Below are positions 1 to 7,116 of a DNA stretch of 34,441 nt, one piece after another (position 1 is the first letter of the stretch; the number at the start of each line of letters is the position of its first letter). The notes under the pieces were generated by a model that saw only the letters and a list, made by a program, of their open reading frames with translations, was not told the DNA's origin and did not search any database. The position numbers and the translations under genes were made by a program. Source of the stretch: Comamonadaceae bacterium (GTDB lineage Bacteria > Pseudomonadota > Gammaproteobacteria > Burkholderiales > Burkholderiaceae_C); the NCBI GenBank assembly GCA_947381325.1, contig CANCUP010000013.1, positions 1 through 34,441 of the forward strand, read 5' to 3'.

Positions 1-490
1 AGCGCGGTGCGGTGAAGGATGCACCCGACGCCTGTTTGGACAGGTCAATCATCCAAGGCGGTGTCGCGTTGTTGGCGTAGGCTTGCTGCACGGTAGGGGC
101 CGCATGTTCGTCGTAGGCCAAGCCCGACAAATCGGCGTGCTGCAACACATAGCCTGCTTCGGTCACGCCAAAGTCGGGGTTGATGGGCACCATCACGGCC
201 GACAAATGCGCCAGCGCCAACAAGAACAACACATGGCTGTCTTGGTTACGCGCCATGATGCCCACACGTGCGCCTGGGCCCACGCCCTGTGCGGCAAAGG
301 CGGCGGCCAAGCGCGTCACGCGGGTGTGGACTTCGCGCCAACTGAGAGATCGACCATCAAACAGACAAAACAGTTTGTCGGGATCGGCTGCAAGACGGCT
401 GGCCAGGGCGTCTGGCAGGGTCTGGTTGTGCGGGCGAAAACTGCGCAGCACGTCCAAGGGTTTCAAGGGGGGGGCAGACGGGTTAGGCAT
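1..490 (-). CDS. AMP-dependent acyl-CoA synthetase/ligase, N-terminal part (cut by window edge)
   Basis: Reading the minus strand from an ATG at 490-488 gives an uninterrupted frame to base 1. The product begins MPNPSAPPLKPLDV and has the usual start of the ANL (acyl-CoA synthetase) superfamily: a 'LSWREVHTRVTRLAAAF' segment, then 'GVGPGARVGIMARNQ' and 'ALAHLSAVMVPINPDF'. These match the first about 150 residues of fatty-acid or carnitine-type CoA ligases. The ATP-binding loop and the catalytic lysine lie outside the window, so the substrate cannot be told. The gene diverges from the OB-fold and thiolase-fold pair across 95 bases, which suggests a shared role in acyl-CoA metabolism (inference). 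Family assignment is fairly sure, substrate unknown. Confidence 0.82.
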   Translation of the reverse strand, partial: MPNPSAPPLKPLDVLRSFRPHNQTLPDALASRLAADPDKLFCLFDGRSLSWREVHTRVTRLAAAFAAQGVGPGARVGIMARNQDSHVLFLLALAHLSAVMVPINPDFGVTEAGYVLQHADLSGLAYDEHAAPTVQQAYANNATPPWMIDLSKQASGASFTAPR

Positions 491-585
491 AGGTGGCACA
501 GCCTACGCCAAGCCCAAGCGTCTGTCTGTCACCCGCGATATCTGGCCATAATCCCGGCACACATGGGATGCGCCAAGGAGAAACA

Positions 586-984
586 ATGACCGACTGGACG
601 ATGTACGACAGCCTCGCGCAGGCCTCTCCCTTGGGGACTTACCAAGCGTATTGCCAGCAAGGGCACTTGGCTTACCAAACCACCCCCGAAGGCGAGGCGG
701 TTTTTTTTCCACGCGTGGCGGCGCCTCAGACGGGCCAAGCTTTGTCGTGGCAAATTTCAAAAGGCTTAGGCACGGTGTATGCCACCACCGTGGTCCACGC
801 CAAAGACCAAGCACCCTACAACGTGGCCTTGATCGATGTGGACGAAGGCTTTCGCATGATGAGCCAAGTGCACGGCTTAGCTGCTGAGTCGGTGCGCATT
901 GGCCAGCGCGTGCAGGTGTGGATGCGCCAAGACGAGGACGGCGTGACGCGCCCTTATTTCAAACCGCTGCAGGAGGCGCTGTGA
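586..984 (+). CDS. OB-fold (DUF35-like) acyl-CoA-associated protein without zinc ribbon
   Basis: A 132-residue protein. The start ATG at 586 is set by an AAGGAG ribosome site at 575-580; an upstream ATG at 493 lacks one. The C-terminal half carries the DUF35 OB-fold signature 'GLGTVYATTVVH' (residues 61-71), followed by 'NVALIDVDEGFRMMSQV'. In typical DUF35 proteins the N-terminal part is a four-cysteine rubredoxin-like zinc ribbon. Here only Cys23 remains, with 'FFPRVAAPQTG' where the second knuckle should be, so zinc binding is probably lost. The stop codon overlaps the start of the thiolase-fold gene (TGATG at 982-986). Such pairs are known to form complexes, for example the DUF35 domain of ChsH2 with Ltp2 in steroid side-chain breakdown. 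The role here is inferred to be a structural partner of the next protein. Confidence 0.8.
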   Translation: MTDWTMYDSLAQASPLGTYQAYCQQGHLAYQTTPEGEAVFFPRVAAPQTGQALSWQISKGLGTVYATTVVHAKDQAPYNVALIDVDEGFRMMSQVHGLAAESVRIGQRVQVWMRQDEDGVTRPYFKPLQEAL

Positions 985-2132
985 TGCAAGTGCGCAAAGG
1001 CAGCCTGGCCATTGTGGGTGCGGCAGAGTCTGATTTGGGTGTGTGCGCGCCGGGCACCTCGCCCCTGGATTTGATGGCGCAAGCCAGCTTGCGTGCACTG
1101 GCGGATGCCGGGTTGGATGTGTCGCACGTGGATGGCATGTTTTGTGCGTCCACCCAAACCCGCTTCACCACCCTGGCATTGGCCGAGTACTTGGGGCTGC
1201 AACCGCGTTACCAAGACAACACGCAAATCGGTGGATCGTCGTTCATGTCGCATGTGACCCATGCGATGGCCGCCATCGAACAAGGCTTGTGTGACGTGGC
1301 GCTGATTGCCTATGGCAGCACCCAGCGTTCGGTCAGTCGCGCAGCGGCCAGTCCACGCGAGCTCAACCCGTATGAAACACCGTATCGCCCGCTGCTGCCC
1401 GTGAGTGCCTATGCCATGGCGGCCGCGCGGCACATGCACCAGTACGGCACCACACGGGAGCAGTTGGCCGATGTGGCTGTGGCCGCGCGTCAGTGGGCCT
1501 TGCTCAACCCCAAGGCTTGGGAGAAACAACCGCTGACCCAAGCCGAGGTGATCGCGGCCCGCAAGGTCAGCGACCCCCTCACGGTGCGCGACTGCTGTTT
1601 GGTCAGCGATGGGGGCGGAGCTTTGGTGCTGACCCGTGCCGACCGCGCACGGCATTTGCGCCAACCGCCGGTCTATGTGCTCGGCGTGGGCGAGTCCTTG
1701 TCGCATGCGAGCATTTCGAACATGCCGGATTTGACCGTCACGGGCGCTGTGGCGTCTTCGCAAGCAGCTTTTGCCATGGCTGGTTACAGCGCCCAGGACA
1801 TGAACCTGGCCATGTTGTATGACGCCTTCACCATCACACCGATTTTGTTTTTAGAGGATCTGGGCTTTTGCGCCAAAGGCGAGGGCGGTGCCTTTGTCAG
1901 CGGCGGTGGCATTGCCCCCGGTGGGCATTTGGCGGTCAACACCAACGGCGGTGGCTTGTCGTACTGCCATCCTGGCATGTACGGTTTGTTGTTGCTGGTG
2001 GAAGCCGTGCGTCAACTGCGGGGGGCGTGTGGGGCGCGCCAAGTGGCCGCGTGCGACCTGGCCGTGGCCCATGGCAATGGGGGGGTATTGTCAAGCCAAG
2101 CCACCGTGGTGTTGGGGCGTGAACCAGCCTGA
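984..2132 (+). CDS. SCP2-type thiolase-fold protein lacking catalytic cysteines
   Basis: 382 residues, starting at the ATG that overlaps the preceding stop. The thiolase fold is visible throughout: 'LAIVGAAESDLGV' at the N terminus, 'GGSSFMSHV' at 83-91 where classical thiolases carry the acyl-accepting Cys, 'LYDAFTITPI' at 278-287, 'NTNGGGLSYCHPG' at 319-331 and 'HGNGG' at 363-367. The nucleophile position holds Ser and the C-terminal catalytic Cys of the CxG motif is missing, while the His of 'CHPG' (329) is kept. It belongs to the SCP2/lipid-transfer thiolase-like group, some members of which are CoA-ester retro-aldolases (Ltp2) rather than thiolases. Translational coupling to the OB-fold gene fits a two-subunit enzyme. 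The reaction and substrate are not determinable from sequence. Confidence 0.85.
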   Translation: MQVRKGSLAIVGAAESDLGVCAPGTSPLDLMAQASLRALADAGLDVSHVDGMFCASTQTRFTTLALAEYLGLQPRYQDNTQIGGSSFMSHVTHAMAAIEQGLCDVALIAYGSTQRSVSRAAASPRELNPYETPYRPLLPVSAYAMAAARHMHQYGTTREQLADVAVAARQWALLNPKAWEKQPLTQAEVIAARKVSDPLTVRDCCLVSDGGGALVLTRADRARHLRQPPVYVLGVGESLSHASISNMPDLTVTGAVASSQAAFAMAGYSAQDMNLAMLYDAFTITPILFLEDLGFCAKGEGGAFVSGGGIAPGGHLAVNTNGGGLSYCHPGMYGLLLLVEAVRQLRGACGARQVAACDLAVAHGNGGVLSSQATVVLGREPA

Positions 2133-2144
2133 AGCTGACAAAGC

Positions 2145-2173
2145 TTGACAGTGCAAATGAAAGTCGTTATCAT
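2145..2173 (+). promoter_or_regulatory. Sigma-70 promoter of the iron operon
   Basis: The -35 hexamer TTGACA is at 2145-2150 (perfect consensus) and the -10 hexamer TATCAT at 2168-2173, with exactly 17 bases between. Transcription would begin near 2180, leaving a leader of about 30 bases before the FTR1 start at 2212. Confidence 0.75.
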
Positions 2174-2177
2174 TTGC
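2153..2177. promoter_or_regulatory. Fur-box-like operator
   Basis: A perfect 8-base inverted repeat, GCAAATGA (2153-2160) and TCATTTGC (2170-2177), has a 9-base centre. Its core, TGAAAGT-C-GTTATCA at 2158-2172, matches the 7-1-7 Fur consensus TGATAAT-N-ATTATCA at 11 of 14 arm positions. It occupies the spacer and -10 of the promoter, so bound Fur would block RNA polymerase. Its place directly before an iron permease gene supports the call. Regulator binding is inferred. Confidence 0.75.
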
Positions 2178-2211
2178 GAACTGTTATCAACCGCAACGGA
2201 CGTCCCACTTT

Positions 2212-2988
2212 ATGTCTCAAGCTCTGCTGATTTGTTTTCGCGAAGGCCTGGAAGCCTTCTTGGTGATTGCCATCGCCTCTTTGTATTTGCGCAAGGCCAA
2301 TAACGTGGCCTTGTTGTCTGCCGTGCGCTGGGGCTTAGGTGTTGCGGTGCTCGGTTGTGCCGTGCTGGGTGTGGTGCTGTCGCAGATTGGCGCGATGTCC
2401 TCGACCTGGGCCGGTGTGATGGCGCTGGTCGCTGCTGCTGCAGTGACGTGGTGCGTGGTGCACATGAGCCAAGCCGGCAAAAGCATGGGTCGCCAGATTG
2501 AGCATCGCTTGGACGAGGTGTCTGCCCTGCACGGAGCCAAGGCGTGGTGGTCCATTTTTGCGTTCACGGTTTTCATGGTCAGCCGTGAGGGCATTGAGAC
2601 GGCCACCATGATTGCCTCCCTCGCTGCCAATGCCGATGCCACCGACATGACGCTGGGGGCTGTGGTCGGCGTCAGCTTGGCAGCGGCGGTCAGCCTGATG
2701 TGGGTGAAGTTTGGCCACCAAGTCAATTTGGGTCGGTTCTTTCGCGTCACCTCCTGGTTCATGATGGTGTTTGCTGTGCAGTTGGTGGTCTATGCCTTGC
2801 ACGAGTTCACCGAAGCGGGCGTGGTGCCTGGGTTGGACAACGCCTTGTGGCACGCCATGACCGAAGACATTGCTGAGGGATGGATTGCGCAAATGCTCTC
2901 CATCGCCTTGGTGGTCATCCCGACTGCATGGCTGATCGGCGCGCACCTGGCCGATCAGCGCTTGCTCAAACCTCGCACGATGGTTTGA
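2212..2988 (+). CDS. efeU: FTR1-family high-affinity iron permease
   Basis: 258 residues, a polytopic inner-membrane protein of the FTR1/EfeU family that moves ferric iron inward after oxidation at the outer face. Two REGxE iron-binding motifs sit in membrane helices: R10-E-G-L-E14 and R125-E-G-I-E129. Each precedes a hydrophobic run, and several further helices are apparent up to the C-terminal 'VVIPTAWLIGAHL'. Length is near that of other bacterial FTR1 proteins. It is the first gene behind a Fur-type operator. The usual partners EfeO and EfeB, or the P19 and cupredoxin genes of FtrABCD systems, are not present; instead a di-heme cytochrome follows 64 bases downstream. The symbol is by family similarity, since the operon differs from efeUOB. 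Confidence 0.92.
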   Translation: MSQALLICFREGLEAFLVIAIASLYLRKANNVALLSAVRWGLGVAVLGCAVLGVVLSQIGAMSSTWAGVMALVAAAAVTWCVVHMSQAGKSMGRQIEHRLDEVSALHGAKAWWSIFAFTVFMVSREGIETATMIASLAANADATDMTLGAVVGVSLAAAVSLMWVKFGHQVNLGRFFRVTSWFMMVFAVQLVVYALHEFTEAGVVPGLDNALWHAMTEDIAEGWIAQMLSIALVVIPTAWLIGAHLADQRLLKPRTMV

Positions 2989-3052
2989 GTCAACGCACTT
3001 TTTAAGCCACTTTCCCTTCTCTTTGGACACAGGCCGTGTTTCACGGTTCAGG

Positions 3053-4228
3053 ATGAAACTCGCTCATTTTTTTCTCACATGCACGCTTTGCCTGGGTCTC
3101 AGCGCTTGCGGCGGCTCGAGTGCTTCTAGCGCTGCGGTGCCGCTGAGCGCGGCCGCTGAGTTGGGACAAGAAATTTTCAAAGATGTGAGCTTGTCGGCAT
3201 CAGGCCGCATGTCGTGCGCCACGTGTCACGACCCAGACCGAGGACACGCCTCGCCCTTTGAAACCCCGGTGGCGCTGGGTGGCGTGAACATGGACTTGCC
3301 GGGTTCGCGGCTGCCGCCCGCGATTCGTTATCTGCGGTTCAACACGGCCTTCAGCATGGCCTCCGACGGCACGCCAAGTGGTGGGTTTTTTTGGGATGGC
3401 CGTGCCAACTCGCTGTTTGAACAGGCACGAGGCCCTTTGCTCAACGACCACGAGATGGCCAACGCCAGCGTCAGCGATGTGGTGCAAAAAATTGCCGCTG
3501 CGTCTTATGCGGCCAAGTTCAAACAGGTGTTTGGCGCTGACATCTTCAACACCCCAGAGCTGGCCTTCGACCGCGTCCAGCATGCCTTGGCACGCTATCA
3601 GCAAGAGGATGTGGACTTCGCTTCTTTCTCCAGCAAATTCGACGCGGTGAATGCAGGCAAGGCGACATTCACAACGCAAGAGCTGCGTGGTTTGGCCTGG
3701 TTCAACAGGGCGGACAAAGGCAATTGCGCCGCGTGTCATCCCAGCACCCCAGCCAACAACGCACCGGCAGCGCTGTTCACGGACTTCAGCTATGACAGTT
3801 TGGGCGTGCCACGCAACAACGCCATTGCCAACAACAGCGATGCCACATTCTTTGACATGGGGCTGTGCGGCCCCACGCGCGTCGACTTGCGCACGCGTTC
3901 GGATGTGTGTGGCGCGTTCAAGGTACCCAGCCTGCGCAATGTGGCATTGCGAAAACGGTTTTTTCACAACGGTCAATTCAACAGCCTGCGCCAAGCGATT
4001 CAGTTCTATCTATCGCGTGACACCCAGCCGCAGCTTTGGTACCCCGAAGACCCCCTTGGCAATTTGGTGGTTTACAACGATTTGCCCAGTTTGCTGCGTG
4101 GCAATGTCAATGTCACCGAAGCGCCTTACAACCGAATGCGCGGTCAAGCCGCTGCCTTGGGGGACGCTGAGATAGACGATCTGCTGGCTTTCCTGGCCAC
4201 GTTGACCGATGGTTTTTTCGCGCCTTGA
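3053..4228 (+). CDS. Di-heme cytochrome c peroxidase/MauG-family lipoprotein
   Basis: 391 residues. The chosen ATG at 3053 directly precedes a lipoprotein signal peptide with lipobox L16-S-A-C19, so the protein should be anchored to a membrane on the periplasmic side. Two c-type haem sites are visible, CATCH at 55-59 and CAACH at 225-229, as in bacterial di-heme peroxidases and MauG. The 'FFWDGRANSLFEQA' segment (112-125) and 'VPSLRNVALRKRFFHNG' (291-307) are family hallmarks. Family members reduce peroxide or carry out other high-valent iron oxidations. Between an iron permease and a porin-like gene, a role in oxidising ferrous iron or handling peroxide during uptake is a reasonable inference, but it is not shown by the sequence. 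Confidence 0.9.
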   Translation: MKLAHFFLTCTLCLGLSACGGSSASSAAVPLSAAAELGQEIFKDVSLSASGRMSCATCHDPDRGHASPFETPVALGGVNMDLPGSRLPPAIRYLRFNTAFSMASDGTPSGGFFWDGRANSLFEQARGPLLNDHEMANASVSDVVQKIAAASYAAKFKQVFGADIFNTPELAFDRVQHALARYQQEDVDFASFSSKFDAVNAGKATFTTQELRGLAWFNRADKGNCAACHPSTPANNAPAALFTDFSYDSLGVPRNNAIANNSDATFFDMGLCGPTRVDLRTRSDVCGAFKVPSLRNVALRKRFFHNGQFNSLRQAIQFYLSRDTQPQLWYPEDPLGNLVVYNDLPSLLRGNVNVTEAPYNRMRGQAAALGDAEIDDLLAFLATLTDGFFAP

Positions 4229-4251
4229 GGCAATTTTTGAAAGATTGATCC

Positions 4252-5676
4252 ATGTCCCACTTTTCACTGCGCCCGTTCACGATGACGTGCATCGCCGTGG
4301 CTGCCCTTGCAGGGTGTGGCCCTGCTCAGTCGCAAACTTCCTCCGAACTGGTGCAGGAGCTGCGTCAATTGCGCGAGGACTTGCGTGTCTTGCGTGCTGA
4401 ATTGAACGAAGTCAAGCGGCAGCAAACGCAGCCACAGGCCCAGACCGCTCCGCCCGCCACCGCCACCGCCACCGCCACCGCCACCGCCGCCGCGCTGACC
4501 CCTGCGCTTGCCGCGCCATCCGCTGCCGTTGCGCAAGCTGCGAATTGGCCTACTGTGCAATCGCTCGACGCAAGTTCTCGTCAGGACCCCCCGATGGCCC
4601 TGGCCGCCAACGATGCGTCTGCCAGTGGCGTGAGTTTGTTCGGTTACGGCGAGCTCAACATGAGTCGCCCGCGCGGCAATGCCGCAGGTGCGGTGGCTAC
4701 TGCCCGCCGGGGCGTGTTGGGCTTTGCCTATCGTTTCAATGACCGCACCCGCATGGCGGCTGAATTGGAAATTGAAAACGCCGTGGTGTCTGCCAGCGAC
4801 CAAGGTGAGGTGGCTTTTGAGCAGCTCTACATCGAACACGACATCAACGACCGTCTCAGCGCCAAGGTGGGCCTGTTTCTGTTGCCCGTGGGCTATATGA
4901 ATGAAACGCACGAGCCCACGCGTTACTACGGTGTTCACCGCAATCTGGTGGAGACCGCCATCATCCCCAGCACCTGGCGTGAATTGGGTGTGGGTCTGCG
5001 CGGTAGGTATGCCTCTGGGGTGCGTTGGGATGCGGGTGTGGTCACTGGCTTTGACCTGAAAAAATGGTCAACCGACAGCAGCGACACCCAAGCCTCACCC
5101 TTGGGTGCCATGCATCAAGAAGGCCAGCAAGCCAAGGCGGCCACCTTGGCCACCTATGGCGCTCTCAATTACGACGGACTTCCTGGGGTCAACCTGGGCG
5201 GTAGTTTGTACAACGGCGGTGTCGGGCAAAAGCAGCCGGATATCGCCTCGCCCAGTGCCAGCGTGACCTTGGCCGAGGTGCATGGCCGTTGGCAGTCGGG
5301 GCGATGGGATGTGTCGACGCTGGCGGCTTCGGGGCGCTTTCACGATGTCAGCGCTTTCAATGCCACGTCGTTGGGCATGAGCAACCCCGTGCCCAACCAA
5401 TTTCGAGGTTGGTATGGCCAAGCGGCCTACCGTGTTTGGAATCAGGGCGACTACAGCCTAGTGCCTTTTGTGCGTTATGAAAAACTCAACACCGCGCTGG
5501 GTTTCTCAGGCGTGCCCACGGGTCTGGCGCCGCGCATTGAGCCAGACACCCGGGTCTGGACCGTGGGTGCAAGCTATTACCTCCACCCGCAGGTGGTGCT
5601 CAAAGTCGACACCCAGCGCTACCTCAACAACAGCGCTTTGGACAAACTCAACATGGGCGTGGGCTTTCACTTTTGA
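4252..5676 (+). CDS. Porin-like outer-membrane beta-barrel protein with coiled-coil N terminus
   Basis: 474 residues. The signal peptide ends with a lipobox-like L19-A-G-C22, although cleavage by the ordinary signal peptidase a little later is possible. A short coiled coil (about 30-57, 'LRQLREDLRVLRAELNEV') is followed by a low-complexity Thr/Ala and Ala/Pro linker to about residue 120. From 'GVSLFGYGELNMSRP' onward there are alternating amphipathic strands with aromatic girdles, and the chain ends in Phe ('MGVGFHF'), the usual beta-signal of outer-membrane barrels. It resembles phosphate-selective (OprO/OprP-like) porins. In this operon it would plausibly admit iron or a small iron complex (inference). 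The linker is encoded by a hexanucleotide repeat. Confidence 0.82.
   Translation: MSHFSLRPFTMTCIAVAALAGCGPAQSQTSSELVQELRQLREDLRVLRAELNEVKRQQTQPQAQTAPPATATATATATAAALTPALAAPSAAVAQAANWPTVQSLDASSRQDPPMALAANDASASGVSLFGYGELNMSRPRGNAAGAVATARRGVLGFAYRFNDRTRMAAELEIENAVVSASDQGEVAFEQLYIEHDINDRLSAKVGLFLLPVGYMNETHEPTRYYGVHRNLVETAIIPSTWRELGVGLRGRYASGVRWDAGVVTGFDLKKWSTDSSDTQASPLGAMHQEGQQAKAATLATYGALNYDGLPGVNLGGSLYNGGVGQKQPDIASPSASVTLAEVHGRWQSGRWDVSTLAASGRFHDVSAFNATSLGMSNPVPNQFRGWYGQAAYRVWNQGDYSLVPFVRYEKLNTALGFSGVPTGLAPRIEPDTRVWTVGASYYLHPQVVLKVDTQRYLNNSALDKLNMGVGFHF
4455..4484 (+). repeat. Five perfect CGCCAC hexanucleotide repeats inside the porin-like gene
   Basis: Five exact tandem copies of CGCCAC followed by the variant CGCCGC. 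The unit is six bases, so gain or loss of copies would add or remove Thr-Ala pairs without breaking the frame. It lies in the flexible linker between the coiled coil and the barrel. Confidence 0.95.
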
Positions 5677-5678
5677 AC

Positions 5679-6263
5679 ATGCGACAGCCCCCGATTTCTC
5701 GACGTCTGCTGCTGCAGCGCATGGGCCAAGCCAGCCTAGGCGGTCTTGTGCTGTCTGCTGCATCGTCATTTGCCGCAGAGTTCATGAGTGTGGACCAGGC
5801 GCTGCGTTGGGTGTTGCCAACCGCCCAAACCTTCTCCCCATTGCCCATTGCTTGGAGCGATGCCTTGCTGAGCGCTGTGGCACAGAGCAGCCAAACGCGA
5901 ATTCCGCGAGGCTTCAATCCGCAGTGTTGGCAGGCCAGCGCTTCTGAGCGCACGCTGGGCTGGGGCATGGCCGATCGGGTGATTGGCAAATACGACACCA
6001 TTGACTACGTGGTGGGCTTCCATGTGTCGGGGGCTGTCAGTGGCATGGAAATCACGGCCTACCGCGAGTCTCATGGCGCAGAGATTCGCAACCCGGCTTG
6101 GCGACAGCAGTTCGCGGGACGCAAAGGGCCTGCGCAGCTGCGGTTTGGCGATGACATTCGCAACATCTCGGGCGCCACCTTGTCATGCCAGCATGTGACC
6201 GAGGGCGTACAGCGACTCAGTGCCTTGTTGACCCTGCTGCCGTTGGTGAAGTTGGGGGCCTGA
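5679..6263 (+). CDS. Tat-exported FMN-binding domain protein with flavinylation motif
   Basis: 194 residues from the ATG at 5679, two bases after the porin-like gene stops. The N terminus has a twin-arginine signal, S7-R-R-L-L-L-Q13, then a hydrophobic stretch ending near 'SSFAA' (about 32), predicting export in a folded state. The FMN_bind domain is seen in 'ITAYRESHGAEIRNPAWRQQF' cut into its known parts: 'ESHGAEI', 'WRQQFAG' and 'DDIRNISGATLS'. S164-G-A-T167 is the motif whose Thr receives FMN through a phosphoester bond in NqrC and RnfG. The ApbE transferase gene is immediately next. It should be a periplasmic covalent-flavin electron carrier; the partners are inferred from the operon. 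Confidence 0.88.
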   Translation: MRQPPISRRLLLQRMGQASLGGLVLSAASSFAAEFMSVDQALRWVLPTAQTFSPLPIAWSDALLSAVAQSSQTRIPRGFNPQCWQASASERTLGWGMADRVIGKYDTIDYVVGFHVSGAVSGMEITAYRESHGAEIRNPAWRQQFAGRKGPAQLRFGDDIRNISGATLSCQHVTEGVQRLSALLTLLPLVKLGA

Positions 6264-6264
6264 C

Positions 6265-7116
6265 GTGCTGTGGCAAGGTGCGCGAGCCCTCTTGGGTACC
6301 CTGGTGTCGATCCAGGTGCGCTGTGCTGAGGATGCGCCAAATGACGGTGGCGCAGCCGCAGCGCACGTGGCGATGGAGGCGGCCTTTGCTGCCATGGCGC
6401 ACATCGGACGCGTCATGAGTGCGCACGATCCGCAGTCGGATCTGGCACGCCTGAGCCAAGCGCGTGCGGGTGCGTTGCTGAGGCTGGACCCTCACACGGT
6501 CCATGTGATTCGCATTGCACAACACTGGCAGCGTGTCTCCGGTGGTGCGTTTGATCCCTGCGTGGCCGCCGGTCACTTGTCTGGCCTTGGCCTGCGACCG
6601 GGCTTGTGTGCCACGCCCCATGGCGGCCGTGACAGCATTCACACCCTGCATGTTGTGTCTGCCGATCAGGTGCAGGTGGCGCACCCCCTGGGCTTGGATG
6701 TGGGTGGCATCGCCAAAGGGTATGCGGTCGATCAAGCCATTGCCGCTTTGCGTGCGCATGGCATCACGTCTGCTTTGGTCAACGCCGGGGGAGACATGCG
6801 AGCCATCGGCGCACATGCATGGCGCATCGACGTGCGTCATGCCCGCCAATCGGTGCGCGATGGCCGCGTGCCCGTGTTGCGCCACTTGGTGTGTGGTGCG
6901 CTCGCGACCTCTGTGGCGGGCCTGCGCAATCCAGAGTTCGTGGCATCCCTGGGTCGACTCCGTGCCATGTCTGTGTGGCAAAGCGCCACGGTGCGTGCCC
7001 ACGATTGCATGACGGCTGACGTGCTCACCAAATGGGCCCTCCAGTCCTCACTGTTGTGTCCGTCCTTGCGACCCCATTTACGCCAGTGCGGCGCGCGCAT
7101 GTGGAGAAGCCGATGA
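6265..7116 (+). CDS. apbE: FAD:protein FMN transferase (ApbE family), no signal peptide
   Basis: 283 residues, GTG start at 6265; an in-frame stop at 6247-6249 rules out a longer N terminus. ApbE hallmarks: 'ALLGTLVSIQV' (8-18), 'MSAHDPQSDLARLS' (51-64), 'DVGGIAKGYAVD' (145-156), 'NAGGD' (173-177) and 'DCMTADVLTK' (247-256) with the Mg2+-associated Asp252. It transfers FMN from FAD to a Thr in an SGAT-type motif; the upstream neighbour carries one. Most ApbE proteins are periplasmic lipoproteins, but here the first beta strand begins at about residue 8 and there is no export signal. Flavinylation would therefore occur in the cytoplasm before Tat export of the partner, a coherent inference. 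It overlaps the next gene by four bases (ATGA at 7113-7116). Confidence 0.92.
   Translation: MLWQGARALLGTLVSIQVRCAEDAPNDGGAAAAHVAMEAAFAAMAHIGRVMSAHDPQSDLARLSQARAGALLRLDPHTVHVIRIAQHWQRVSGGAFDPCVAAGHLSGLGLRPGLCATPHGGRDSIHTLHVVSADQVQVAHPLGLDVGGIAKGYAVDQAIAALRAHGITSALVNAGGDMRAIGAHAWRIDVRHARQSVRDGRVPVLRHLVCGALATSVAGLRNPEFVASLGRLRAMSVWQSATVRAHDCMTADVLTKWALQSSLLCPSLRPHLRQCGARMWRSR

Noticed and set aside
83-589. A plus-strand frame at the left edge.
   Set aside because: It is antisense to the acyl-CoA ligase, whose family pattern is clear on the minus strand.
4455-4490. Possible CRISPR-like or minisatellite array.
   Set aside because: The unit is only six bases with no spacers, a simple coding microsatellite.
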